This document shows, piece after piece, positions 55,749-63,890 of a stretch of DNA of 64,000 nt. The notes beneath the pieces are model-generated. The model searched no databases, had not been told where the DNA came from, and saw only the letters and a list, made by a program, of their open reading frames with translations. The stretch covers positions 1,832,001-1,896,000 of the forward strand of contig NZ_JBCNKR010000006.1 in assembly GCF_039595935.1 (NCBI RefSeq), in the 5' to 3' direction. Every line of letters starts with the position of its first letter. The stretch's first letter is position 1. This DNA is from Flavobacterium sp. Its GTDB lineage: Bacteria > Bacteroidota > Bacteroidia > Flavobacteriales > Flavobacteriaceae. The translations under genes were made by a program, and so were the position numbers.

Positions 55749-56549
55749 ATGGAAATACACGATAAGATAAAACGTATTATAGATGAAATGAAGTTAAATA
55801 ATAACTCATTTGCCAAACTAATTGGAGTTACAAGCACAACAATAGACAGCATTACAATTGGAAGATTACAAGCTGATGGCGAAAGAAAAAGAACAAAACC
55901 AGGTTTTGATCTACTTCAAAGTATTATTACACATTGCCATGTAAATCCTGAATATTTTTTTGGAGGTAGTGATGATATTTTTAATGCAACATCAAGTAAT
56001 AATGTTAACCTGCAAATACCAAAAATTATAACAGTAAATGAAGAAGGAGATGAAAACATCAATTTTGTTGGGGTAAAAGCCAGAGCAGGTTATTTGGATG
56101 GTTATGCAGATCCTGAATATATGGAAAGTCTTCCTTCTTTCAGTATGCCGATGCTTAAAAACGGAACTTACAGATGCTTTGAGATTAAGGGTAATTCGAT
56201 GTCAACCACAATACATGATGGAGATTATCTTTTTGGAAAATATGTAGATAATTTTGATGACATACTTGACGGAAGAATTTATGTTATTGTCAGTAAAAAT
56301 GATGGAGTAGTAGTAAAGAGGGTTTTAAATAGAATTAGAGAACACGGAAAATTGATACTAAAATCTGATAATCGAGATGGAAATTATCCGATGTATTCTA
56401 TTTATGCCGAAGATATCCTGGAAGTTTGGTACGCAAGTATGTATGCATCAAGACAAATGCCGGATCCAATTAATATTTATGAAAAGCTTCATGCTCTTGA
56501 AAGTAAATATTTTGAATTAGAAGAAGCTTTAAAAAAGAAGTTGAATTAG
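55749..56549 (+). CDS. S24/LexA-type self-cleaving repressor
   Basis: The 266-residue protein has an N-terminal HTH (about 1-60, L-N-N-N-S-F-A-K-L-I-G-V-T-S-T-T-I-D-S-I) and a C-terminal S24 domain with cleavage site Ala113-Gly114, Ser150 (G-N-S-M-S) and Lys190 (V-V-K-R-V). RecA filaments stimulate cleavage of such repressors on DNA damage. It is transcribed against the tail genes, from within them. It would repress the HTH-gene promoter and its own. Confidence 0.92.
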   Translation: MEIHDKIKRIIDEMKLNNNSFAKLIGVTSTTIDSITIGRLQADGERKRTKPGFDLLQSIITHCHVNPEYFFGGSDDIFNATSSNNVNLQIPKIITVNEEGDENINFVGVKARAGYLDGYADPEYMESLPSFSMPMLKNGTYRCFEIKGNSMSTTIHDGDYLFGKYVDNFDDILDGRIYVIVSKNDGVVVKRVLNRIREHGKLILKSDNRDGNYPMYSIYAEDILEVWYASMYASRQMPDPINIYEKLHALESKYFELEEALKKKLN

Positions 56550-56576
56550 ATTTATCAAATTAATTAAAAAGGAAAA

Positions 56577-56610
56577 AACCTCTTGCAGTTCATGTAAGAG
56601 GTCGTTTTTT
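56577..56610. terminator. Bidirectional terminator after the repressor gene
   Basis: ACCTCTT (56578-56584) pairs with AAGAGGT, with A run before and T run after. It lies between the convergent repressor and the 82-residue tail gene. Confidence 0.8.
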
Positions 56611-56614
56611 TATA

Positions 56615-56863
56615 TTATGAAATTTTTCCTGTTCCCGTTCCAGTTTGTGCTGATGTACCCCCTGTAGTTGTAACAGTGGTATTTACTGTACCAGATTTTA
56701 TAAATGTTTCAATTGCTTCTGCTAATGCCTTAGCTGTATTTTTCCTTGCTTTTTCTGACTTGTCTGAATTATCAGAATTACTTTCTGTATCAATTTTTAT
56801 TTTTGAACTTTCTTCAAATGCTTTTAAGATTGCATCTTCTAATAAAGGTGTTGCTAATGCCAT
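56615..56863 (-). CDS. Small tail/baseplate-associated protein
   Basis: The 82-residue protein follows the spike gene by 3 bp. It has a helical start (P-L-L-E-D-A-I-L-K-A-F), a charged middle and a Thr/Gly-rich end (T-V-T-T-T-G-G-T-S-A-Q-T-G-T-G). Small proteins of this shape follow gp45/gpV-type genes in phages. Its exact role is unknown. Confidence 0.6.
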   Translation of the reverse strand: MALATPLLEDAILKAFEESSKIKIDTESNSDNSDKSEKARKNTAKALAEAIETFIKSGTVNTTVTTTGGTSAQTGTGTGKIS

Positions 56864-56866
56864 TTT

Positions 56867-57712
56867 TTAAATTTTTAATAAGTTTTTTAAATTGGATTTT
56901 ATTGCGAGTAAGTTTCCTACGTTTGGACCAACTCCTTGAACGACTACAATATTTGAGATCTCAGTTATTAGACTTTCTAATTCAGTAAGTAAATTTTTCT
57001 TGCTTGCACTAATTTTAAATTTATCATCCATTTCAAAAGTTAAATCATCTTTTTTGAATGAAGTTTTAGAATCAGAAATTATGGTTTCATAGCCATCTTT
57101 AATGATAATTTTTGCTTCTTTATCTTTTAGCACAAAAAGAGTTTTTCCTTCATTGATACTAATATTTTGCTCATTGATGTTTAAACTATTTTTAGAAATT
57201 TCTTTTCCACTTTCATCATAAAAAATAGTACATATGTTTGGTTCTTCTTCATTTCCAATAAATTCTATTTTAGCAATATTATTATATGTAATAGGTAAAA
57301 TTGAATTGTCTTTGTTTTTTTGTGTTTTAAAGAGAACTTTTAATTTGTTTACATCGGTGTCAATCTCCAGAAAATGATTTTGATCATTTTTAAAACGAAT
57401 TAAGGAGCGTTCGATTTCAGAATACTGCGAAATAAACGCTCTCGTTTCAACGCCATCTATAATTGAAGCCAAAACCCAGCTGTCTTTTTTAGGAATCGTA
57501 ATGATTCCTTGTTCTACATCCTGAATTGAGGCTTTTAGACGTACATTTTTAATAATCGCGCCATCCGCACGCATGACATCTATTGTATAAGCATCTTCAG
57601 TATTATGTTGTGAATCTTCTTCTTTGTTTATTTCTATAACTTTTGCCGCAAAAGTTTCAATATTCTTATTGTTGTCGGCTACATTTTTTATTAAATCTTT
57701 TATATTTCCCAT
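56867..57712 (-). CDS. Baseplate spike protein, gpV/gp45-like
   Basis: The 281-residue protein has an N-terminal OB-fold region (about 15-120, with K-K-D-S-W-V-L-A-S-I-I-D-G-V) and a beta-rich, helix-forming C-terminus (about 150-240) typical of membrane-puncturing spikes. It follows the gpD-like hub gene by 9 bp. A metal-binding tip motif (HxH) was not seen. The spike would lead the tube tip. Confidence 0.7.
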   Translation of the reverse strand: MGNIKDLIKNVADNNKNIETFAAKVIEINKEEDSQHNTEDAYTIDVMRADGAIIKNVRLKASIQDVEQGIITIPKKDSWVLASIIDGVETRAFISQYSEIERSLIRFKNDQNHFLEIDTDVNKLKVLFKTQKNKDNSILPITYNNIAKIEFIGNEEEPNICTIFYDESGKEISKNSLNINEQNISINEGKTLFVLKDKEAKIIIKDGYETIISDSKTSFKKDDLTFEMDDKFKISASKKNLLTELESLITEISNIVVVQGVGPNVGNLLAIKSNLKNLLKI

Positions 57713-57721
57713 TGTGAATAT

Positions 57722-59023
57722 TTATACTGATTCGACTCTTCTTCCTAAATAAATTTTTTGTCTGTAACCGCCCTCACCATAACTTCTTTCTACTTTTTCA
57801 ACCTGAAAAGTTCCGTTTTTCTCTTTGTCTTTTGCATTTTCGAGAATCACTTTATCTGTAGGACGTACAAATGGCTCCCCAAAAGTCAAAATATAACCTT
57901 CAAATCCGTTTGGTTTAGATTGAATTGCTCTTAAAGCACCGTATTGATACAATTGTGAAGCGACTTCTGTGGTTATTTTTTCAAAAGCTGCTGGATCATT
58001 AGGAAGATTTTTATTGTCGTTATGTAAAACGTAGGTTTTTAAAAGCTGTCCTTTTGGGTCTCCTAATTCGATGTAAATTGGAGTGTTAGAATTTTTAAAG
58101 TATTTTTCTACTCTAATTCGGGTATTTTTGCCTGATTCATTGACAACCACTAATTTGTCTTCTATAATATTGTATCGGAATCTAAAATTTACTCTTCCAG
58201 AAAAACCTCCCAAAATAGATTGTGCTGCTTTATTTAATTGTGAAGCTAAAAGATTAAGACCTTCATTAATCAGTTTCTTTACAAGTGATCCAGCTAAAGG
58301 ACTTTTAATAAAATTACGATTAATAAATCCTGATAATTCCTTAACAGTGTGCTGTTGCGGGTTGTTCGTAATTGTTAGAACCGGACCTGTTATTTCGGTC
58401 TTAAAGTAAGTGTAAATTCCCTTGTCTTTCAGCATTTCAAAGACCTGTGCAATGTTATGATTTCTGCTGATAACTATATTACCTATGTTTTCATCAAGAG
58501 CATTTACTTTAAAGGGAAGTTTTAATTCTTTGATTCTTTTTTCAAAAAAAGTTTTAGGATTAAAATTGTCAACATTTGCAGCCGGGTTAACGGCAACTAT
58601 ATTAAAATTGTCTTTTTTATCCTGAACATTGTTGTCTTTTACTGCTTTTATTTTTTTAAAAGCATACATAACATCTTCACAAGTTATTGTTGCATTGATG
58701 TCTGATTGCACTCCTGTAATATAGCCTCTAAAAGCAGGCTTATAATCTCCATCATACCCTAAAAATATTTCGATATAATTTTCAACCTTAAAAAAATCAT
58801 GAATTGTTTTTTCTTCTCCGTTGGCATTTGTAAAAAGGCTTTGATCGAATCCCTTTGTATTTGTATATACCTTTTGAGGCATAATAATAGTGGCGGTATC
58901 TGTAAGCGTTTTGTATGAACTGTTTATCTCTACATTTTTAACGTAGTTAAATTCATAAAACTTAGGCGTAGGGATAAGTTGTATGGTTTCGTAAACTTTA
59001 ATTTTGGCATTGAGTTTAAGCAT
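57722..59023 (-). CDS. Hub protein, gpD (late control D)-like
   Basis: The 433-residue protein has the gpD/VgrG N-terminal layout: beta-rich start (I-Q-L-I-P-T-P-K-F-Y-E-F), then I-F-L-G-Y-D-G and F-R-G-Y-I-T-G-V-Q, and a later A-I-Q-S-K-P-N-G-F-E-G-Y-I-L and final L-G-R-R-V. Its start overlaps the previous gene by 8 bp. It forms the trimeric hub to which the spike binds. Confidence 0.75.
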   Translation of the reverse strand: MLKLNAKIKVYETIQLIPTPKFYEFNYVKNVEINSSYKTLTDTATIIMPQKVYTNTKGFDQSLFTNANGEEKTIHDFFKVENYIEIFLGYDGDYKPAFRGYITGVQSDINATITCEDVMYAFKKIKAVKDNNVQDKKDNFNIVAVNPAANVDNFNPKTFFEKRIKELKLPFKVNALDENIGNIVISRNHNIAQVFEMLKDKGIYTYFKTEITGPVLTITNNPQQHTVKELSGFINRNFIKSPLAGSLVKKLINEGLNLLASQLNKAAQSILGGFSGRVNFRFRYNIIEDKLVVVNESGKNTRIRVEKYFKNSNTPIYIELGDPKGQLLKTYVLHNDNKNLPNDPAAFEKITTEVASQLYQYGALRAIQSKPNGFEGYILTFGEPFVRPTDKVILENAKDKEKNGTFQVEKVERSYGEGGYRQKIYLGRRVESV

Positions 59024-59573
59024 TATCTCTAATTATTAGTTCGACAGTTTCATCTGATGTGGCGCTGGCAGAAAATTTTTGAATATTTTTTGTTCCTGAA
59101 ATTGAAGGAATTGAATAGGAGTCGATAACTAATTCGTAAATGCCAAATCGGTTCAAAATTGCGTGAGTTACTCTTAGAGTATATGGGGCATTTAGAAATT
59201 GTTTCAACAAGAAAAGTTTTTCTTTTGGGTATTCATCTCCAGTTTCGTTAGCAATCAATCCTTCAATAGAAATGCTAAAATCACCATTTGTAATATGTTC
59301 TTTAATAGTCGAGTCTCTTCCTTCAACTCCTTCTTTTTTAATAATTTTAGAACGGCTTAGATTCACTGTGACAGCATCGACTCTTAAACTTGGAAGATTA
59401 AGATCGTTCTTTATTAAAGGTTCAAAAATCAGTGGAGCAAAAACTCTGAGGTTAAATTCGCCTCCGGTTTTGTCAATAATAAAATCTTTTGACTCTGATT
59501 CATTATAGTTTATATCGCTATACTCGACGTTTTTGGTCTCTAAAATTTCGTTTACATTAAAATTGAATTTCAT
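59016..59573 (-). CDS. Tail protein between chaperone-like and hub genes (DUF6046-like)
   Basis: The 185-residue protein has S-I-S-I-E-G-L-I-A, F-L-N-A-P-Y-T-L-R-V-T-H-A-I-L-N-R-F-G-I-Y and ends in a beta segment. It resembles Bacteroidota phage proteins filed as DUF6046, though this is from memory. Place before the hub gene suggests a tube- or baseplate-associated role. Start overlaps none; the next gene overlaps its end by 8 bp. Confidence 0.55.
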   Translation of the reverse strand: MKFNFNVNEILETKNVEYSDINYNESESKDFIIDKTGGEFNLRVFAPLIFEPLIKNDLNLPSLRVDAVTVNLSRSKIIKKEGVEGRDSTIKEHITNGDFSISIEGLIANETGDEYPKEKLFLLKQFLNAPYTLRVTHAILNRFGIYELVIDSYSIPSISGTKNIQKFSASATSDETVELIIRDNA

Positions 59574-59584
59574 GATGATTTTTT

Positions 59585-60055
59585 TTAGTTTGAAAATGTT
59601 TTAGAAAAAGCAGAAATAAAGGTGTTTTCCATTCTTGATTCATGATGTTTTTGAAGCCATAAAGCTTCTTCAAGTAGTTTGTAAAACTCATCCATTGACA
59701 ATTTGTATGGATCAACCTGAAATGCATTTCGTATTAAGGCAGCGGATTTTTTAAATTCATCTTTTTGAGGAGTAGCATCAATGTTAAATTCGCTGTCTTT
59801 TTTAATAATAGAAATAATCGAAGTTCCTGCTGAAAGCATAAAATCATCGTTATAATTTTCTTCTTCGATAACGCATTCCTTAAATAAGTATAGAATTGCT
59901 TCATGAGGATCGTCCTGATATTTTTTTTGATAATTAAGAAATGTTGAAAATGAAGGTTTTTTTAAATAAGCAGTTGTTAATTGGTCATCGGATGTAAGTT
60001 TTATTATAGAGCCATATTTTTCTTTTAATTTTTCTATTATTGGTTTGTCTAGCAT
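59585..60055 (-). CDS. Tail assembly chaperone-like protein, copy 2
   Basis: The 156-residue protein shares I-I-K-L-T-S-D-D...A-Y-L-K-K-P and I-L-Y-L-F-K-E-C with the 113-residue protein at 52045, then has an extension with L-S-M-D-E-F-Y-K-L-L-E-E-A-L-W-L-Q-K. Long forms of tail chaperones (gpG/GT type) have such extensions. It would guard tape-measure or tube parts. No slippery site was looked for beyond the ends. Confidence 0.5.
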   Translation of the reverse strand: MLDKPIIEKLKEKYGSIIKLTSDDQLTTAYLKKPSFSTFLNYQKKYQDDPHEAILYLFKECVIEEENYNDDFMLSAGTSIISIIKKDSEFNIDATPQKDEFKKSAALIRNAFQVDPYKLSMDEFYKLLEEALWLQKHHESRMENTFISAFSKTFSN

Positions 60056-60099
60056 TTTTTATAGTTTTTAATTTTTATTTCTTGTTTAATATATCGTCG

Positions 60100-60294
60100 T
60101 TAAATAGAGCTATCTAGATTTTCTTTTCGTATGATTTCGAAAATACTTTCTTTGTTTTCGGATGTGCTTATAGGCGAAATATTAAAATTTGCTATGATAA
60201 TGCTGCCGTCCATTTCTTGTTTTAACGGGTTCTTAAAATTGCTCATGTCTGGTGCTGGTGTGATTTCACCTAAATCTTTTGGTATAAAATCCAT
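60100..60294 (-). CDS. Small protein of unknown function in tail operon
   Basis: The 64-residue protein is the first gene after promoter 5 and is followed by the chaperone-like gene after 44 bp. It has Pro-rich start (F-I-P-K-D-L-G-E-I-T-P-A-P-D) and then I-I-I-A-N-F-N-I. No family is recognized. Confidence 0.5.
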   Translation of the reverse strand: MDFIPKDLGEITPAPDMSNFKNPLKQEMDGSIIIANFNISPISTSENKESIFEIIRKENLDSSI

Positions 60295-60434
60295 AATTAA
60301 TTGAATGATTTAATGTTTAAAAAGAATATTGAATGATTTATACAATTGAGATATAACCTTTAGTGAAAAACTGAAGGTTAGTAGGGAATAATAATATCGG
60401 TTTTGGGAATTCTAATAGATCTTATTAGAATTTG

Positions 60435-60500
60435 TAAAAATAGAATATTGGAGACTAAAAAAAAAGAAAATTAAGAGACACATTTTCAGTAGTTTCAATG
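60435..60500 (-). promoter_or_regulatory. Tail-regulon promoter 5 (hub-spike operon)
   Basis: CAGTAGTTTCAATG (60487-60500) lies 52 bp from TAAAAATA (60435-60442). It differs from the shared element at two positions at its end. It leads to the gene starting at 60294. The remaining AT-rich stretch to 60580 holds no gene. Confidence 0.65.
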
Positions 60501-60586
60501 AAAATAATTTAAATAAATGGTTTTTAAATAATTGATTTTTGCCTAACATTTATTTGTTTATACTGATTATATTAAATGCAAAAAAC

Positions 60587-60628
60587 ATCCAAGATTATTA
60601 AGATTTATTTCTTTTTATAATCTTGGAT
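60587..60628 (-). terminator. Terminator after the YadA-like fibre gene
   Basis: ATCCAAGATTAT pairs with ATAATCTTGGAT across an 18-nt loop. It lies about 100 bp after the fibre stop on the minus strand, with a T run downstream of the stem. It separates the fibre gene from the hub-spike operon. Confidence 0.8.
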
Positions 60629-60730
60629 TTTTCTATTTCGATAAAATTTAGTATAAATTTATCTTTGATTTTTATTAATCATTAGTTTGATTTTTTTTTT
60701 GAAAAATTGATTTAAAGAGTAGGAAAGGGT

Positions 60731-62596
60731 TTAAATTAATGGACTGGCTGAATATTGTATCCAACCTGAACCAGATTTTTCATAAACGATTCCTCCGCTA
60801 GCAATATTTAGACAATGAACTCTGAGACTAATGGCATTTGGATAAGTAGAATTTAAATTTGTCACAGATAATGCAGTTGTAGTGGTATTTATTACTGACC
60901 CCATTTGATCTATATATCCTTTATTGATTAAACTTTTGTCACCACCAGAAATAATTAATGCCTGCGTTAAGTTTGGAGCTTTTAATTCACCTAAACTAGT
61001 TTTATTTAATGCAATGTTTCCACTTCCATCAGATATTGTTATAGTATCAATTGCATTTGCTGCCAAACCACTAACCTTGCCTAGGACAACATTTCCGCTA
61101 CCGATAGTTATACCTGTTGTATTACCGGAATTTGGTGCTACAATTAAATTATTGTTACCAGTAGTAATTCCTCCTCCAGCAGTTACAAATCCTGTATCAG
61201 CAATTATTACGTTACCACTTCCTGTTGTTATTCCAGCTCCAGCTTGTGTTCCTAATGCAATATTCCACATACAAGTCGTTTGCTTAGTTAAAGCTAATGT
61301 ACCTATAGCTATACCATGTCCAGTTTGATTGGCTTCCATTGCAGAGCTTCCTATAGCTATACATTTATGCCCAAAAATCTCTGAACCTGGAGTACCAGTA
61401 TTATTTAATAATGCAGAAGTTCCAATTGCAATATTATTATTACTTGCACCATATCTCCCTGATGATGCACCTATAAGTACATTGCTTGAGCCTGTATTTA
61501 GTGCACCAGCACTACTTCCTATAAATGTATTAAAAGTAGAAGTAGTAATACTTGACCCAGCGCTTCGACCTACAAGAGTATTGGAAGCTCCTGTAGATAA
61601 ATTTAATCCCGAAAATGCACCAACAGAAGTATTGCTCCCTCCAGATAGTGTGGCGTCCATAGCATTAAGACCTAAAGCAGTATTACTATTTATATTAGAA
61701 GCTCCTCTGCCTATCCTTACACCATTTATAGTTTTATCAACGCCACCTAATTCTTGTAGTACTGAATTGTTTACAATTCCTGAAACTGTTTGCGAGACAT
61801 CAAAAGTTTTAGCAATATCTTTTACTTGGTCTAATGTAGTTAATTGATTTCCCATAGTTGCTTCATGTGCTTTTATCGATTCCGTAAAAGTCCATGTACC
61901 AGAAATAGACTGAGGGCGCATTTTTATCCATTCAAACCATTTAAATAGTTTTGATCTACTGATTATTTTATTGTCTTCTTCAATATTTGTATCTATCTGA
62001 GTTTCATTATCAGTAGCGATGGAAGCAGTAAGTTTAATATCGTTTAGTATTTTACCCATTTCAGCAGTTAAGGCTTTACATGCTCCTCCTGTTGTTAAAT
62101 CATTAACTAAAAATGAACTTAATGTAACCTGAATATCTTCAATATAGTTTACAATTTTTTGAATTGTGTTAAGACTTATATTATCAGATTCTAATAAGTC
62201 ATTAATACTGTTTATTTGGTTTTGTAGAATTTTCCCTTGTTCTGCACTTAAAAGCGAATTTATACCTCCCGAATTTAAATCGTTTACAATGTTTAAGTAA
62301 TTACTTGTAATTTTAGCCATAGTGTCAAGAGGTACATAGCCATTAGGTATGCCTCTTTGAGATTTATTTTCTTTTTCGTCAAATAAATTTTTATGTGCAT
62401 TTTTGTCGATTTTATGCTCATCAAGATAAAGTTTGTCTATTTTAATGTTCAAGGTCTCTTCGAGATTGGCTATACTACTTTGTGGTATGATTTCATCTTT
62501 ATGCCAAAAGCTTTGCCATGAAGACCAAAATTGAGCTTGAGTTGGTTTATAACCTGTTTTAAACCAACCTAGAATAGTATTGATGTTTGTTGCCAT
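60731..62596 (-). CDS. Tail fibre with YadA-head-like repeats
   Basis: The 621-residue protein has a helical N-terminal part (about 1-240, W-F-K-T-G-Y-K-P-T-Q-A-Q-F-W-S-S-W) and a central region (about 290-530) of repeats N-T-x-V/I-G-x-x-A/S-G, as in YadA heads and Bacteroidota phage fibres. A shorter C-terminal part follows. Such trimeric fibres bind a surface receptor. It has its own promoter and terminator, so it is transcribed separately, at the right side of the locus. Confidence 0.8.
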   Translation of the reverse strand: MATNINTILGWFKTGYKPTQAQFWSSWQSFWHKDEIIPQSSIANLEETLNIKIDKLYLDEHKIDKNAHKNLFDEKENKSQRGIPNGYVPLDTMAKITSNYLNIVNDLNSGGINSLLSAEQGKILQNQINSINDLLESDNISLNTIQKIVNYIEDIQVTLSSFLVNDLTTGGACKALTAEMGKILNDIKLTASIATDNETQIDTNIEEDNKIISRSKLFKWFEWIKMRPQSISGTWTFTESIKAHEATMGNQLTTLDQVKDIAKTFDVSQTVSGIVNNSVLQELGGVDKTINGVRIGRGASNINSNTALGLNAMDATLSGGSNTSVGAFSGLNLSTGASNTLVGRSAGSSITTSTFNTFIGSSAGALNTGSSNVLIGASSGRYGASNNNIAIGTSALLNNTGTPGSEIFGHKCIAIGSSAMEANQTGHGIAIGTLALTKQTTCMWNIALGTQAGAGITTGSGNVIIADTGFVTAGGGITTGNNNLIVAPNSGNTTGITIGSGNVVLGKVSGLAANAIDTITISDGSGNIALNKTSLGELKAPNLTQALIISGGDKSLINKGYIDQMGSVINTTTTALSVTNLNSTYPNAISLRVHCLNIASGGIVYEKSGSGWIQYSASPLI

Positions 62597-62887
62597 ATTA
62601 AATTTTTATAAATGATTAAATTTTTAGATCTGGATAAATTGTTAAAAACATTTAAAGGTGATGAAACTTATCACGGTTTTTAAAATTCAAACTTTTAAGT
62701 TGCAATAAATTGTTTTGAAAAGTATAAGATGTTTTTGTACAGAATTTTAGGTATTTTTTCTATACCTGAAAGTAGATAATCCATAGTGGTATTTGTTTTA
62801 ATTTGATTACTAAATGTTAGGATAATGTTTTTTGGAAATAACAGAAGGAGTTGTGAAAAACAAAAAGCTATTAGAAAAACGAGGCTG

Positions 62888-62952
62888 TAAAAGTAGTTTA
62901 GAGATATACAAAAACTAAAAAAAACGGACTTGGTTTTTCGGTAATTTCAGTA
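62888..62952 (-). promoter_or_regulatory. Tail-regulon promoter 6 (YadA-like fibre)
   Basis: CGGTAATTTCAGTA (62939-62952) lies 51 bp from TAAAAGTA (62888-62895), TACTTTTA on the minus strand. It leads to the fibre start at 62596 with a leader of about 285 nt. A 29-codon frame in the leader lacks support. Confidence 0.6.
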
Positions 62953-63006
62953 TAAAAACTTTTATTAACGAAGCTTAAAAAATAGGTATAATTAGAAATA
63001 AAGAAT

Positions 63007-63046
63007 CCGGAATGACTCAAAAACATATGTTCTTGAATCATTCCGG
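63007..63046 (-). terminator. Hairpin after the small membrane-protein gene
   Basis: CCGGAATGA (63007-63015) pairs with TCATTCCGG (63038-63046). It lies about 40 bp after the stop of the gene at 63088 on the minus strand. The loop contains AACATATGTT, a core like the repressor operator. Confidence 0.65.
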
Positions 63047-63087
63047 GTTTAAAAAATAATGTTCTTTATTTAGGAATAACTAAAACT

Positions 63088-63471
63088 CTAATTTTGAAGA
63101 TCTATTATTGAATTTGCACAATGGCCGCCTTTTTTCCAGTATTGATAGTCTATCGCCCATAGAATATAGACTAACATCCAGCCAATAACAGAAAGCGTTT
63201 TTAGTTGTTGATTTTTGCCTAAAGCACTACTAATGGTTTCTTCTTTAATACCAAAATTATAACCTCTTCGAGTTCTTAAAGTAGTATTCCACAGCGTACG
63301 AAATTCATAGTTCGCAAATATATCTAAACCAACCGCACCGGTAAAAAAATATTGATTTAAGGTTTTAAGAAAACCCTTTGTCCACGCATTTTTCCAAATA
63401 ACGATGATTATATTAATAGTTGTAAGCGGAATAAAAAGTAGTACCGCAAATAGATATAATATGATTCCCAT
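63088..63471 (-). CDS. Small membrane protein of the tail locus, unknown function
   Basis: The 127-residue protein has a hydrophobic N-terminal helix (about 3-25), a basic middle (T-L-R-T-R-R-G-Y-N-F-G) and a second helix near 95-112 (V-I-G-W-M-L-V-Y-I-L-W). Its ATG lies 2 bp after the previous stop, so it is coupled to it. No family is recognized. Confidence 0.6.
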   Translation of the reverse strand: MGIILYLFAVLLFIPLTTINIIIVIWKNAWTKGFLKTLNQYFFTGAVGLDIFANYEFRTLWNTTLRTRRGYNFGIKEETISSALGKNQQLKTLSVIGWMLVYILWAIDYQYWKKGGHCANSIIDLQN

Positions 63472-63473
63472 AA

Positions 63474-63890
63474 TTAAAAATCAAATCTTTTATCATTGTC
63501 TTGTTCAGTAATGTATTTTTTAAGAATATCACTCAGCATCATGGGGGTATTCAGCATAATATTGGATACATAATCAAAAGCAGGTTCCGTTAGAAATCTT
63601 TCATTTTCATTGATAATATTTCCAAATTCATTTTTCTGCTCTTGAAACTCTGGATTTAAAATTGGCTCAAAATTTTCATCACGAACTAAAATTCTTTGTT
63701 CATTGTCTATATGCCAAAGAGGGGTATTTTGAGAAAACATATGACTTATGTTTTCATTGTTTTTTAAGTAATTAATTCGATAATAAATATCCAACAGTTT
63801 TGAATCAAAGTTGATTGATAAACCTGCAATTTGAATAGTTCTTTCTACATTTGCAAAAAGGGAATTGTTTGAAATTTTTTGTTGTAACAT
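63474..63890 (-). CDS. Tail-locus protein, unknown function
   Basis: The 138-residue protein is soluble, with an acidic, Asn-rich middle (N-P-E-F-Q-E-Q-K-N-E-F-G-N-I-I-N-E-N-E-R) and a helical C-terminus. No family is recognized. It is the first gene seen at the right edge; more of the locus probably lies beyond 64000. The last 110 bases show no gene. Confidence 0.55.
   Translation of the reverse strand: MLQQKISNNSLFANVERTIQIAGLSINFDSKLLDIYYRINYLKNNENISHMFSQNTPLWHIDNEQRILVRDENFEPILNPEFQEQKNEFGNIINENERFLTEPAFDYVSNIMLNTPMMLSDILKKYITEQDNDKRFDF

Noticed and set aside
60924..61847. Two long plus-strand frames (134 and 172 residues) across the YadA-like fibre
   Set aside because: They are antisense to the repeat region of the fibre gene, are Pro- and Val-rich as expected of its reverse strand, and have no start signal.
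62597..62800. A 29-codon frame in the leader of the fibre gene (minus strand)
   Set aside because: Too short, no binding site, not conserved in any way I can see; treated as leader.
63019..63034. AAAACATATGTT in the terminator loop as a further repressor operator
   Set aside because: It is in a hairpin loop and not near a visible promoter; the match may be chance in AT-rich DNA.
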